DNA of 64,000 bases from Lentzea sp. NEAU-D7. GTDB lineage: Bacteria > Actinomycetota > Actinomycetes > Mycobacteriales > Pseudonocardiaceae. The translations under genes and the position numbers were made by a program. Shown in pieces: positions 17,594-27,400 of this stretch. Numbering within the stretch: position 1 is the stretch's first letter; each line of letters starts with the position of its first letter. The notes under the pieces are model-generated. The model was given only the letters and a program-made list of their open reading frames with translations. It was not told the DNA's origin and did no database searches. The DNA lies in NCBI RefSeq assembly GCF_026242055.1, contig NZ_JAPJDL010000012.1:1-64000 (forward strand), given 5' to 3'.

Positions 17594-18940
17594 ATGAAAG
17601 CGCTGATGACGCTCCTGGCCGCAGTCGGTGTGCTCGCAGGAGGCGCAACCCCCGCCACCGCTGCCGAGAGCCTGACGTGGAAAGAGTGCTACGGCGGACT
17701 CCAGTGCAGCGAGGTAGTGGTTCCCGCCGACTGGACCCGTCCGGCCGGCGCCACCCGGATCGCCGTGCCGCTGCTGAAGATCCCGGCTCGGGAGCAGAAG
17801 GCCGGTGTCCTCCTGCTCAACCCCGGCGGCCCGGGGGCGACCATCCCCAACTTCGCGTTTCCGGGCTACCGCGACCAGTTCGCGGACCTCGCGGCGCGGT
17901 TCGACGTCGTGGTGTTCGACCCGCGGGGCATGGGCGTCGCCTGCCCGAGTCCCAACCCCGCTCCGTTGTCCTCGCCGGTGACCGAGTCCGCCCATCGGGA
18001 GTACGCCGCCGCCAACGGCCGGTTCGCGGCGGACTGCGCGGAGACCACGGGTGCGTACCGGGGGCGTCTCAACGCTCGCCAGGTCGCGCACGACATGGAC
18101 GCCATCAGGCGTGCGCTCGGTGAGCGTCGGCTCCACTACTTCGGCAACTCCTACGGCACGGTCTACGGGCAGTCGTACGCGGAGCTGTTCGGCCACCGGG
18201 TCGGGCGGATGTACCTGGACAGCGTGCTGGACCACACCCGGCGCGACCCGGCCGAGTGGGCTCGGTCCGGTGCCGTCGCGGCGGAGAACAACCTCCACCG
18301 GATGGCGCGGTGGTGCGCGGCCGACACCGGTTGCGCACTGCACGGCAAGGACGTGATCGCCGTGTGGGACCAGGTGCTGTCCATGCCCGGCGTGGAGGCG
18401 TCCGCGGTCCTCAGGTGGGCTGCGGCGCGGATCGGCAACGACAGGGGATGGCCCGCGTTGACCACCGGACTCGCACAGCTGGAGGCCGGCGACACGACGC
18501 CGATCACACCGCGGCCCGGGCCGTCCGACGTCCGGCTCGCGCGGACGGCGTTCTGCGCGGACTTCCCCTTCCCGGACGACTTCCCGGCCGTGAAGCGGGT
18601 GGAAGACCGGTTGCGGGCGGTCGCGCCACGGCTGGGGTGGGCGGCGGCTCCGTGGCGGGTTTCCGGGCACTGCTCGGGCCTGCCCGCGGAAGGGCTCAAC
18701 CCGCCGTCCGCGTTGTCCGCGATGCCGAACGTGCTGGTGGCGAACGGCGAGCACGACCCGTTGACCCCCGCCGAGCACGGCCGCCGGGTCGCCGCTCAGC
18801 TGGGAGGCGCGTACCTGCCCGTGGAGGGCAACCACGGGCTCTACCTCAACGGCGACGCCTGCGTCCGCGACCACGTGCACCGCTACCTCCTGGCCGGGGA
18901 GCTGCCCGCGCCGGACGCGCGGTGCGGCACACCGGTCTGA
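17594..18940 (+). CDS. Secreted tripeptidyl-aminopeptidase-like alpha/beta hydrolase (S33)
   Basis: 448 residues with a signal peptide cut near 'ATPATAAES' (about residue 24). The oxyanion region is 'LLLNPGGPGATIP' and the nucleophile elbow is 'YFGNSYGTVYG' (G-N-S-Y-G). A TAP-like C-terminal domain carries the remaining triad: Asp in 'VLVANGEHDPLTP' and His in 'VEGNHGLYLNGDACVRD'. This matches the Streptomyces SlpD/SlpE/Tap family that removes N-terminal peptides from exported proteins or digests external peptides. The kinase gene begins 7 nt downstream, so the two-component pair may be co-transcribed with it. Confidence 0.85.
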   Translation: MKALMTLLAAVGVLAGGATPATAAESLTWKECYGGLQCSEVVVPADWTRPAGATRIAVPLLKIPAREQKAGVLLLNPGGPGATIPNFAFPGYRDQFADLAARFDVVVFDPRGMGVACPSPNPAPLSSPVTESAHREYAAANGRFAADCAETTGAYRGRLNARQVAHDMDAIRRALGERRLHYFGNSYGTVYGQSYAELFGHRVGRMYLDSVLDHTRRDPAEWARSGAVAAENNLHRMARWCAADTGCALHGKDVIAVWDQVLSMPGVEASAVLRWAAARIGNDRGWPALTTGLAQLEAGDTTPITPRPGPSDVRLARTAFCADFPFPDDFPAVKRVEDRLRAVAPRLGWAAAPWRVSGHCSGLPAEGLNPPSALSAMPNVLVANGEHDPLTPAEHGRRVAAQLGGAYLPVEGNHGLYLNGDACVRDHVHRYLLAGELPAPDARCGTPV

Positions 18941-18947
18941 CCTGGCC

Positions 18948-20108
18948 GTGTACAACGGGGGAATGGATGACCACCGGGCGACCGGCCGCCCGGTGGGACC
19001 GCACGCGTGGCGGTCGTTTCCGCGGAGCACGGTTCCCCAGCGGCTTCGCGGCACCATCGGAGGCGACGCGTTGTTCGCCGTCACGTCCGCGGTCGCCGTG
19101 GCGGTGCTCGGGCTGGTGGAACACCGCTCCGCGAGTCCGGTCGTCATGATCGCCGCATCGGTCGCGGTGGCGGTCCCCTTGCTGCTGCGACGTCGTTTTC
19201 CGCTGATCACGGCGTTCGCGTCCGCCGCGATCGTGATCGTCATCGCCGTGCCGGACTGGTCCGGGCGCCTGGTCGCCATGGCCGCGTTCGGTTCCGCCGC
19301 GTACCACCGTCCCCGGCCGGCGGTGTTCGCTCTGGCCGTGGGCTGGTTCCTCGTCGTGTCCGTGGCCGGGGTGCACTCACCGACGGCCGCGACCTGGACG
19401 GACCTGCTCCTGCTCGGCATCGCGCCGGCTGCCGTCGGCCACGCCCTGCGCATGCACCGCGACCGCGCCGACGACGCGGAACGCCTCTACCGGGAGGAGA
19501 CCCGCGGCGTGATCGCCGAGGAGCACGCCCGCATCGCCCGCGAGGTGCACGACGCGGTCGGACACCACCTCACCGTGATCCGGATGCAGGCCAACGCCGT
19601 CCGGCACGTCGCCCGCTCCCTGCCGCCGGTCGCCGACCGGGCGCTGGTCACGATCGCCGAGGTGTCGGCCACCGCGCTCACCGAGGTCCGCGACGTTCTG
19701 GCCGCCTTACCCACGCACGGCACCACGCTGACCGATCTGGACGCCCTCGTGAACCACGTGACAGGCCCGAACCGCACCGTGACCCTCACCAGGGACGGCC
19801 CGGCGCCGGACCGCCTGCCGCCACTGGTCGATCACGCCGGCTACCGGCTGGCCCAGGAGGCGCTCACCAACGCGCTGCGCCACTCCGACGCGACCAGGGT
19901 GGACCTGCGCCTCCACCACACGCCGGACGCCGTCGTGATCACCGTGGCGGACAACGGTTCCACCGCACCCGGCCCGACGGCCGACGGCACCGGGCTGCGC
20001 GGCCTCCGGGAACGGACCCGGCTGCTGGGAGGAACGCTGCGGATCGAGCCGAACCGGCCCAGCGGCTGGCTCGTCGAGGCCCGGCTGCCGCTGGGGGAGG
20101 GGCGATGA
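18948..20108 (+). CDS. NarL/DesK-type sensor histidine kinase
   Basis: 386 residues. Four to five membrane helices (about residues 35-165) form the sensor. HisKA_3 dimerisation follows, with the phospho-acceptor His at about residue 201 in 'IAREVHDAVGHHLTVIRMQ'. A HATPase domain has 'QEALTNALRHS' (N box) and 'GTGLRGLRER' (G box). The signal is unknown. The GTG at 18948 or the in-frame ATG at 18963 could be the start, and neither has an ideal ribosome binding site. The last 4 nt overlap the response regulator as ATGA. Confidence 0.87.
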   Translation: MYNGGMDDHRATGRPVGPHAWRSFPRSTVPQRLRGTIGGDALFAVTSAVAVAVLGLVEHRSASPVVMIAASVAVAVPLLLRRRFPLITAFASAAIVIVIAVPDWSGRLVAMAAFGSAAYHRPRPAVFALAVGWFLVVSVAGVHSPTAATWTDLLLLGIAPAAVGHALRMHRDRADDAERLYREETRGVIAEEHARIAREVHDAVGHHLTVIRMQANAVRHVARSLPPVADRALVTIAEVSATALTEVRDVLAALPTHGTTLTDLDALVNHVTGPNRTVTLTRDGPAPDRLPPLVDHAGYRLAQEALTNALRHSDATRVDLRLHHTPDAVVITVADNGSTAPGPTADGTGLRGLRERTRLLGGTLRIEPNRPSGWLVEARLPLGEGR

Positions 20109-20755
20109 TCCGCACGCTGGTCGCCGACGACCAAGAGCCCGCGCGGTGGGCACTGCGGCTGGTCCTCGACGCCGAACCGGACATCGAGGTGGTCGACGAG
20201 GCCGTGGACGGCGCCGAAGCCGTCGACAAGGCCCGGTTGCTGTGCGTCGACGTGGTGGTGCTCGACATGCGGATGCCGCGGATGGACGGGCTGGCGGCCC
20301 TCCGCCGGATCACCGAGTCGGTGAACCCCGCGCCCGCCGTGGTCGCGCTGACCACGTTCGACGTCGACGAGTACCTGTTCGGCGCGCTCCAGGCGGGCGC
20401 GGCGGGTTTCGTGCTCAAGGACAGCGAACCGGCGCTGCTCGTCGAGGCGGTCCGCGCGGCGTCGAAGGGGCAGGGGCTGATCGACCCGCAGGTCACCCGC
20501 CGCGCCATCCGCCGGTTCGCGCAGATCGCGCCCCGGCCCGCACCGGCCGGGCTGCACCTGCTCACGCCGCGCGAGCTGGAGGTGCTCCGGCACGTGGCGC
20601 GCGGGCTCAGCAACGCCGAGATCGCCCGTGCCCTGACCGTCGGTGAAGGCACGGTCAAGACCCACGTGGCGCGCGTGCTCGCCAAGCTCGGCCAGCGCAC
20701 TCGCGTGCACCTGGTGATCTACGCCTACGAGCACGCCATCCTGGGCACTCCCTGA
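20105..20755 (+). CDS. NarL/LuxR-type response regulator
   Basis: 216 residues. The receiver domain has acidic pocket 'VADDQE', phospho-acceptor Asp at about residue 54 in 'VVVLDMRMPRMDG', Thr in 'VVALTTF' and Lys in 'FVLKDSE'. The C-terminal LuxR helix-turn-helix is 'LTPRELEVLRHVARGLSNAE' and 'VGEGTVKTHVARVLAKLG'. The 4-nt ATGA overlap with the kinase gene shows they form one two-component system. The target genes are unknown. The secreted aminopeptidase upstream is a candidate. Confidence 0.9.
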   Translation: MIRTLVADDQEPARWALRLVLDAEPDIEVVDEAVDGAEAVDKARLLCVDVVVLDMRMPRMDGLAALRRITESVNPAPAVVALTTFDVDEYLFGALQAGAAGFVLKDSEPALLVEAVRAASKGQGLIDPQVTRRAIRRFAQIAPRPAPAGLHLLTPRELEVLRHVARGLSNAEIARALTVGEGTVKTHVARVLAKLGQRTRVHLVIYAYEHAILGTP

Positions 20756-20778
20756 CGAGGACCTGCCGCCGGCCGTGA

Positions 20779-23700
20779 TCAGACCGCCTGGTCGAGCAGC
20801 CTGCGGACCACGTGCAGCAGCTCGATCTCCGCGTACGGCTTGGGGAGCAGGACCGCCGTGGGGTCCAGCTCGTCCGCGGTCGTGCAGCCGGACACGTACA
20901 GCACGGGCAGACCGGGCTGGATCCGCCGCACCGTGGCCGCGAGCTCGGGTCCGCCCATCTTCGGCATCGCCACGTCGGTCACGATGAGGTCGATGTCGTC
21001 GTGGGTGTCGACGAGCTTCAGCGCCTGCAGGCCGTTGCGCGCCTCGATCACCGCGTACCCGCTCTGTTCCAGCGAGTGGCGTGTCACGGCGCGCACCTGG
21101 CTGTCGTCCTCCACCAGCAGGATGGTCTCCGACCCTCGCGGAGGTGACGTCCGGGGCGTGGCGTGGGGGAGCGGTGCGGTGTGCGTCCGCGCACGGGGCA
21201 GGTACACGGTGATCGTCGTACCCGCGCCGGGCGTGCTCGTCAGGTCGATCTGTCCGCCGCTCTGCTGCACGATGCCGAACACCGTCGCCAGGCCGAGGCC
21301 GGTGCCCTTGCCGACGGGCTTCGTGGTGAAGTACGGCTCGAAGATCTGCGCCTGGACCGCCTCGTCCATGCCCGTGCCGGTGTCGCTCACGCTGAGCGCC
21401 ACGTAGTCCCCGGGACGCACGTCGACCATGCGACCGGAGTGGCAGGCGTCGAGGTGCACGTTGTCCGTGCTGATGCCGAGCACCCCGCCGCCGGGCATCG
21501 CGTCACGGGCGTTCGCGGCCAGGTTGAACAGGATCTGCTCGAGCTGCCCCGCGTCCGCCCAGACCGGCGACACGTGCGGGGGAAGGTCCAGCGCCAGCTC
21601 CACGTCCTCGCCGACCAGGGTCGCGAGCATGGCCCGCACCTCGGTGATCGTCGCGTTGAGGTCGAGGCGCTCGGGGTCGAGCACCTGCTGGCGGGTGAAC
21701 GCGAGCAGCTGGCGGGTGAGGTTCGCGGCCCGCTCACCGGCGTGCTGGATGTCCTCGATCTCCGGGCGTCGCGGGTCGTCGGGCGAACAGCGCCGCAGGA
21801 ACGCCTCGCTGTTGCCGTTGATGACGGTCAGGATGTTGTTGAAGTCGTGGGCGATGCCACCGGTGAGGCGGCCGATCGCCTCCATCTTCTGCGCGTGCCG
21901 CAGCTGTGCCTCCAGCCGTTCGCGCTCGGCGATCTCGTCGACCAGTGCCGCGGTGCGTTCCCGCACCCGGTCCTCCAGCTCGGCGTGGGCCAGCTCCAGC
22001 GAGCGCCGCGCGTGCTCGGCCTCGGCGAGGGCCTGCCGTTCCCGCTCGAGCATCCTGATGCCGCGCAACGCACTGCTGAGCTGCTGCTGGATCGCCTCGT
22101 AGACCCAGCCCGGCATCGCGCCCACCTCGAACAGCACGAACCCGAGCTGTTCCTCGAGCCCGAAGAGCGCGGCGGCCACGAAGTTGCCGGGCGCCGGCCG
22201 GTCGATCCGGTGGGGCGTGAGCTGGGTGGACCGGAACGTCAGCTCCGTGCGCTCCGGCCGGAGTTCGCCGTTCTCGTACGACATCAGCGGGCGCGCCCAC
22301 CCGCGGGTCGGCTCGAACGTCATCACGTGGCAGCCGGGGATCCCCATCCTGGGCAGTTCGGCCACCAGCGCGGCGGTGAGCTCGGCGACGTCCCGCGAGA
22401 CGATCAGCCGCTGGCCCGCCTCGCGCACGGTCTGGTCCTGCCGTTCGTGCAGGAGGTACTCGAACGTCCTCTCCCGCTCGACCACGTCGGACACCATCAG
22501 CTGCACCCGCAGCCACAGGTCCTCGACCGCTCCCTCGTCGATGCCGCGCGCGAGAGCGAACCGGCGCAGGTAGAACAACGGCGCCCACCACGACTGCGCC
22601 GCGCATCCGGCGCGGGCGCTGTCGCGCAGGTGCTCCGCGAACGCGGCGAGGAAGCCCTCCGGCCGTCCGGCGTCGAGGAACAGGCGGATCAGGTGTTCGG
22701 CCCAGCCGACCGGCAGCACGGCCGACTTCGGGCCGAGCCCCTGGCGCAGGTTCGCGGCGACCGCCTCGGCGGTGTCGTGCTCCGGCACGGCCAGCTCACC
22801 GTGCGCCGGCGCCGAGATCCCGTTGCCCGAGGGGATGCAACCGCACGAACGGCGGACCACGAGCTCGGTGGGAACGACCTCCAGCGCGGGCGCGGGCTCA
22901 CCCCGGACCATCGCGTGCGCGATCTCGGCGGCCCGGCGCCCCATCTCGAAGAACGGAGCCCGCACCGTCGTCAGCGCGGGCGTGCCCGCGTCGATGTTGA
23001 CCCGGCGGTGCACACTGCCCGAGGCCGGCCGCGCGGGCGCCTGGTAACCGAGGTCGTTCGAGCGGATGCACGTGTGGTTGTCGTACCCGATGACCGCCAC
23101 GTCCTCCGGCGTGCGCAGGCCCGCCTCCTGCACCGCGGTCACGACGCCCAGCGCGAACTCGTCATTGGCCGCCGCGAAGGCGTCCGGCGGCTCCGCGCTC
23201 TCGTCCAGCATCGTGGCGACCGCGTCCGCCGCGGCGGCGGGATCCCAGGACGGCGCGGGCTCGGTCACGAGCCCCGGCTCGAAGGGCAGACCGTGCCGGG
23301 CGAGCGCGTCCACGTACCCCTGGTAGCGGTCCCGCGCGCCGACGTGTGCCAGCGGCCCGCGGACGAACGCGATCCGTCGATGGCCGTGCACCTCGATCAG
23401 GTGGCTGACCGCCTGGTCCATGCCACTGCGGTTGTCCATCACGACCGTCGGCCAGTCCGCCAGGGGCGCCTCGACGCTGACGATCGGGATCGGCGCGTAG
23501 CGCTCAGCGAACTCGCGCATCGCGGCCTCGCCGATCTGCTGGCTGATCCGCGTCGTCCAGATGACGAGCGCATCGATCCGGCCGGGCGCGATGAGGTCGT
23601 AGACCGCGTTGGCCTGCCGTTTGTGGTGGTCCGGATGGGCCAGCTCGGTGCCGACGAAGCAGACGAGGTCGCAGCCGGCGGCCGCGACGCCGTCGCTGAC

Positions 23701-23787
23701 GCCCTGCCACTGCTCACCGGCGAGCTCGATGAGCGGGCCTGCCGTGATCATGCCGATGGTGGGCCGCACTGTCTCGACGTCTCCCAC
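20779..23787 (-). CDS. Hybrid histidine kinase with LacI/PBP-like sugar sensor and receiver
   Basis: About 1002 residues. There is no signal peptide or membrane helix, so it is cytosolic. Residues 10-330 form a LacI-type periplasmic-binding fold without the DNA-binding helix: 'TIGMITAGPLIELAGEQWQG', 'IVSVEAPLADWPTVVMDN', then 'DVAVIGYDN'. A middle region (about 340-600) includes a GAF-like part. A coiled coil (about 600-640) leads to HisKA with His at about 647 ('GGIAHDFNNILTVING'), HATPase ('NLAANARDAMP', 'GKGTGLGLATVFGIV') and a receiver with Asp at about 938 ('LIVTDVAMPKMGG'). The first GTG (23787) follows AGAGG. A GTG at 23769 is an alternative start. Confidence 0.82.
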   Translation of the reverse strand: MGDVETVRPTIGMITAGPLIELAGEQWQGVSDGVAAAGCDLVCFVGTELAHPDHHKRQANAVYDLIAPGRIDALVIWTTRISQQIGEAAMREFAERYAPIPIVSVEAPLADWPTVVMDNRSGMDQAVSHLIEVHGHRRIAFVRGPLAHVGARDRYQGYVDALARHGLPFEPGLVTEPAPSWDPAAAADAVATMLDESAEPPDAFAAANDEFALGVVTAVQEAGLRTPEDVAVIGYDNHTCIRSNDLGYQAPARPASGSVHRRVNIDAGTPALTTVRAPFFEMGRRAAEIAHAMVRGEPAPALEVVPTELVVRRSCGCIPSGNGISAPAHGELAVPEHDTAEAVAANLRQGLGPKSAVLPVGWAEHLIRLFLDAGRPEGFLAAFAEHLRDSARAGCAAQSWWAPLFYLRRFALARGIDEGAVEDLWLRVQLMVSDVVERERTFEYLLHERQDQTVREAGQRLIVSRDVAELTAALVAELPRMGIPGCHVMTFEPTRGWARPLMSYENGELRPERTELTFRSTQLTPHRIDRPAPGNFVAAALFGLEEQLGFVLFEVGAMPGWVYEAIQQQLSSALRGIRMLERERQALAEAEHARRSLELAHAELEDRVRERTAALVDEIAERERLEAQLRHAQKMEAIGRLTGGIAHDFNNILTVINGNSEAFLRRCSPDDPRRPEIEDIQHAGERAANLTRQLLAFTRQQVLDPERLDLNATITEVRAMLATLVGEDVELALDLPPHVSPVWADAGQLEQILFNLAANARDAMPGGGVLGISTDNVHLDACHSGRMVDVRPGDYVALSVSDTGTGMDEAVQAQIFEPYFTTKPVGKGTGLGLATVFGIVQQSGGQIDLTSTPGAGTTITVYLPRARTHTAPLPHATPRTSPPRGSETILLVEDDSQVRAVTRHSLEQSGYAVIEARNGLQALKLVDTHDDIDLIVTDVAMPKMGGPELAATVRRIQPGLPVLYVSGCTTADELDPTAVLLPKPYAEIELLHVVRRLLDQAV

Positions 23788-24005
23788 GGACCTCTCGGAC
23801 CTGGCTCGTCGGTGGTCGGAGCCAGCGCAAGATGATACGCGCCGTGTGGGGCGCACAACACCCCGTGATGATCAGGCGGGTCGTCCCGAACACGTCCGAC
23901 CTGGGACACCAGCAGAATCACCGCTGTTCAGCAAGGGAGCCAAGCCGCGGGTCCTCCTCGAGCCGCTGCGGGTAGCTCACGAGGTAGAACCGTGCGAAGT
24001 AGACA

Positions 24006-24017
24006 GGTATCGATACC
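24006..24017. promoter_or_regulatory. 12-bp palindrome upstream of a small gene
   Basis: GGTATCGATACC is fully self-complementary and lies 27 nt before the GTG of the 93-residue protein gene. It sits in the 257-nt region between that gene and the divergent hybrid kinase, and could be an operator for either. Confidence 0.3.
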
Positions 24018-24044
24018 TCGTGGACAGTCATCAGACGCTCCCAT

Positions 24045-24326
24045 GTGCGGCTCGAAGTGTTCGACAGCGCCTCCGACGTTCCACCGGAGCTGCTCAGCCA
24101 GCAGCCGCGCCACTCGTTCAGGAGCTCTTCGAACAAGATCGCCCTCGTGGACACCGAGGGCTACCCAGCCCTCGAACTGCCCGCACCCGCCGCCGGGACG
24201 ATCAGCTGCGCAGTGGCGTGCGAAGGGCGCGAGGACGCCTACAAGGCACGCCACCACGAACACCGCGAGAACATCCGCGACGTCGAACGATGGCGCATCA
24301 CCATCTGGCCGGAACAGACGCCGTGA
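24045..24326 (+). CDS. Hypothetical 93-residue protein
   Basis: A GTG start opens a frame for an acidic/mixed protein with alternating strand-like stretches ('MRLEVFDSASDVPPELL', 'KIALVDTEGYPALELPAP', 'GTISCAVACEG') and the C-terminus 'VERWRITIWPEQTP'. That ending recalls small cytosolic actinobacterial hypothetical proteins that finish in a W-P motif. No clear ribosome binding site is visible and GC is lower than in neighbouring genes. The opposite strand (23918-24154) also has an open frame, so orientation is not fully secure. Confidence 0.45.
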   Translation: MRLEVFDSASDVPPELLSQQPRHSFRSSSNKIALVDTEGYPALELPAPAAGTISCAVACEGREDAYKARHHEHRENIRDVERWRITIWPEQTP

Positions 24327-24380
24327 CCAACCACGCGCTCCCGTCCCACCTGGCGTGATCTCCTCGCCGCCCAGAACACA

Positions 24381-24411
24381 GGTGGGGAGAGGCCGGCGGC
24401 CCCTCCCCACC
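24381..24411 (-). terminator. Terminator hairpin of the subtilase gene
   Basis: GGTGGGGAG and CTCCCCACC pair perfectly over 9 bp, with an inner GGCC/GGCC helix, starting 5 nt beyond the subtilase stop. No U-run follows. Confidence 0.7.
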
Positions 24412-24415
24412 CGCG

Positions 24416-27400
24416 TCACCTCAGCGTGTACGCCTCGACCACCGTCTGGTCGACGGAGCCCTGCGCGTCACCGGTCTTCGCCTTGAACGACACCGACTTC
24501 GCGCCCTTCGGGTGCAGCAGCGTGAGCAGCCACCTGTCGCCGGCCTTGAAGACGGTCGTCCGCTGCCAGGTCTTGCCCTCGTCGTAGGAGACCTCGACCT
24601 GGGGCGTGCGGACGTCGGTGACATCTGCCGCGGCACCGTTGCGCTGCACCGTCACCGGAACCGTGAGCACGCTGCCCGCGCGGCCCTGGTTGTCGTCGTC
24701 CAGCTTCGGCTCGAACCGGACCGCGAGCAACGGCAACGCCTTGGCGCGGTCGCCCGGCACGGTCTCCGAGCTGAACGTCCAGTCCGCCGTCACCTTGGAC
24801 GACAGCCCTGCGCGGGTGCCCTCGGTGTGCAGCTGGTAGCTGGTCCTCGCTGCGGGGACCGGGGTGAACAGGTAACCCGGTTCCGCGGACTCGGCCACCA
24901 CCGCGCCGTTCGCGGTCAGCTTGGTGCTGCCCCTGCTGTTGCCGAAGTCGATCGTCCGGTGTTCGCCGGTGCCGTCGGCGAACAGCTGCGCGTTCACGAA
25001 CAGCTGGTCACCCTGCCGTCCCGCCCAGGCCCCGGCCGCCTCGGCCGGAAGCGCCGGGAAGGCCGGCCCGAACACCGCGGCGTTCCACCGCTCCGTGCTC
25101 TTGGCGCCGCGCTTGAACGTCTTCGGGTTCGCGTCGGCGACGACGGTCGGCGGCACGGACGGGCCGAACTCCTCGAACAGCGACCGGCTCCACGGCACTC
25201 CGGGCGTGTAGAACTCCTTGAGCTTGAAGGGAAGCGGGCCGTAGACGCCGTTGTTGCGGCTGGCGCTCGAACCGGGAACGCGGGCCTTCAGCGTGGTGTC
25301 GACCTGGGCCATGTCGCGTTCGCGGTCACTGTGCCTGATCGCGGCGGGGAGCTTGTGCTCGCCCACGGCCTGCGAGTGGAACTGGTACGGGCTTCCGTAG
25401 AAGGTGCCGTCGGCGTTCTGCTTGGCGAGCACGCTGCTCGCGGACCACGTGAAGCCCTCGTGCGACGTGGCGGAGGGGTGCACGTAGAAGCCGTTCCAGT
25501 CCCCGGTGCCCCAGCCGCTGCCGAAACCGAAGTCCCCGGTGGTGAACTGCACGGTCAGCGACCCGCTCGCCTGCGTGACGTCCTGGCGGTCGACGGTGAT
25601 CGACGGTTCGTTGGCCGTGCGGGCGTCGAAGGTCAGGGTCCGGGTGCCGGTGATCTCGATGGACGGTTCGTAGGCCACGGTGAGCTTGCTGCGCACGGCC
25701 GGATCACCGGAAGGCGTGTCGAAGTAGGTGCTCACGAGGTACTTGCCCTTGGGCACCCGGATCTTCGTCGTGCCGGTCGGGGCCGCGCCGTCGACGAACG
25801 TGCGGCGGTCGTGGCCCAGCAGCATGTAGCGCCACGCGTCGGCGGGCTTGCCGTCGTGCCCGATGTAGTTGAGCGTGACCTCGTAGCTCTCCGGCTCCTT
25901 GTGCACGCCGATCGGCACGCGGACGCCGTTGGACGCGAGGATCGCCGCGCCGTACACGCCGTCCGGGACCGCCACGCGGGTGTCAGCGGTGGCCGTGGCC
26001 TCCGCGGTCCCGCCCGCCGGGATGGTCAGCTTCGCCGGGGACACGCTGAACAGGCCGTCCGCCGCCGGCTTCTGGTCGGTGACGGTCAGGTCGAGCGTGA
26101 GCGGCTCGGTGCCGGTGTTGCGGTAGGTGATCTTCTTGGTGATCGGCTGGTCGTCGTCGTGCGGCCACTGCGCGGTGCCGAAGCCGACGCTGGCCGGGGT
26201 GGCCACCGGGCTCGTGGTGACCGCGCGCGCCACGTCGACGCGTCCGGCGCCCTGGTCGAACACGCCGGAGTCCGCGTAGGGCTTGGCGGAGTTCATCAGC
26301 GCCGTCTTGATGTCCTGCGGGGACCACGTGGGGTTCTTCGCCGCGAGGATCGCCGCCGCCCCCGCGACGTGCGGTGCCGCCATCGACGTACCGGACAGGG
26401 ACACGTGTCCCTCGTCGACCGGGGTGCCGATGACACCGTTCTTCGCCTTCGCCGCGACGATGTCCACACCGGGCGCGGTGATGTCCGGCTTGATGGCACC
26501 GTCACCGGTGCGCGGGCCGCGGCTGGAGAAGCCGGCCAGCTTGTCGCCGCGGTCGACCGCACCGACGGTCAGCGCGGCGTCGGCGGCCGCGGGGGAGGCG
26601 ACCGGGCCGCCCGAGTTGCCCGCCGAGACCACGAACAACGCGCCGTGCTCGGCGGTGAGCCGGTTGACGGCCTGCGACACGAGGTCGGTGCCGTCGCTGG
26701 GTGCGTTGGTGCCGAGGCTCATGTTGACGACGTCCGCCTTGGTGGCGGCCCATTCCATGCCCGCGATGACGCCGGACTCGCTGCCGCCGCCGCTGTCGTC
26801 GAGCACCTTGCCGTTGAACAGCTTCGCGTCCGGCGCGATGCCCTTGTACCTGCCGTCACCGGTGATCGTCGACGCGACGTGCGTGCCGTGGCCGAACCTG
26901 TCGTCGGTGGTGGTGGCCGGGGTGAAGTTCTTCTCCTCCACCACGGCGCCCTGCAGGTCGGGGTGCGTGGTGTCGATGCCGGTGTCGAGCACGGCGACCG
27001 TGGCGCCGGACCCGGTGAAGCCCTGCTGCCACGCCTGCGGTGCGCCGATCTGCGCGGCACTGCGGTCGAGCGAGGCGGTGATCTTCCCGTCGAGCCAGAT
27101 CTTGGCCGCGCCGGTGGTGCGCGCCGCCGACCAGAAGCCGCCCTTCTTGTCGGCCGTGACGGCGTGGGCGCCGATGCTCGGCAACGACTTCGCGTCCGCC
27201 GAACGCGGCGCGCCGCCCTGGACGATCAACGGGATCGTGTCGCGCCCGGCGTCGTCGTAGCCGGACTGCGCGAGCAGCGAGACGTCGAACAGCCGCTGGT
27301 CGAGCGCGCCCGCCGTGATCTGCGGCTGGACGTCCAGAGGGACGACGTGCAGGTCGCCCTGGTCGTCCGTGTAGTGGTGGAAGCGGACACCTTCGCGGCC

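Noticed and set aside
21163..23835. Long + strand open frame opposite the hybrid kinase gene
   Set aside because: Antisense shadow. The - strand frame contains all histidine kinase and receiver motifs.
23918..24154. Reverse-strand 78-residue frame opposite the small hypothetical gene
   Set aside because: Its composition is plausible, but it overlaps the better + strand candidate and its ATG has no ribosome binding site. Kept only as an alternative orientation.
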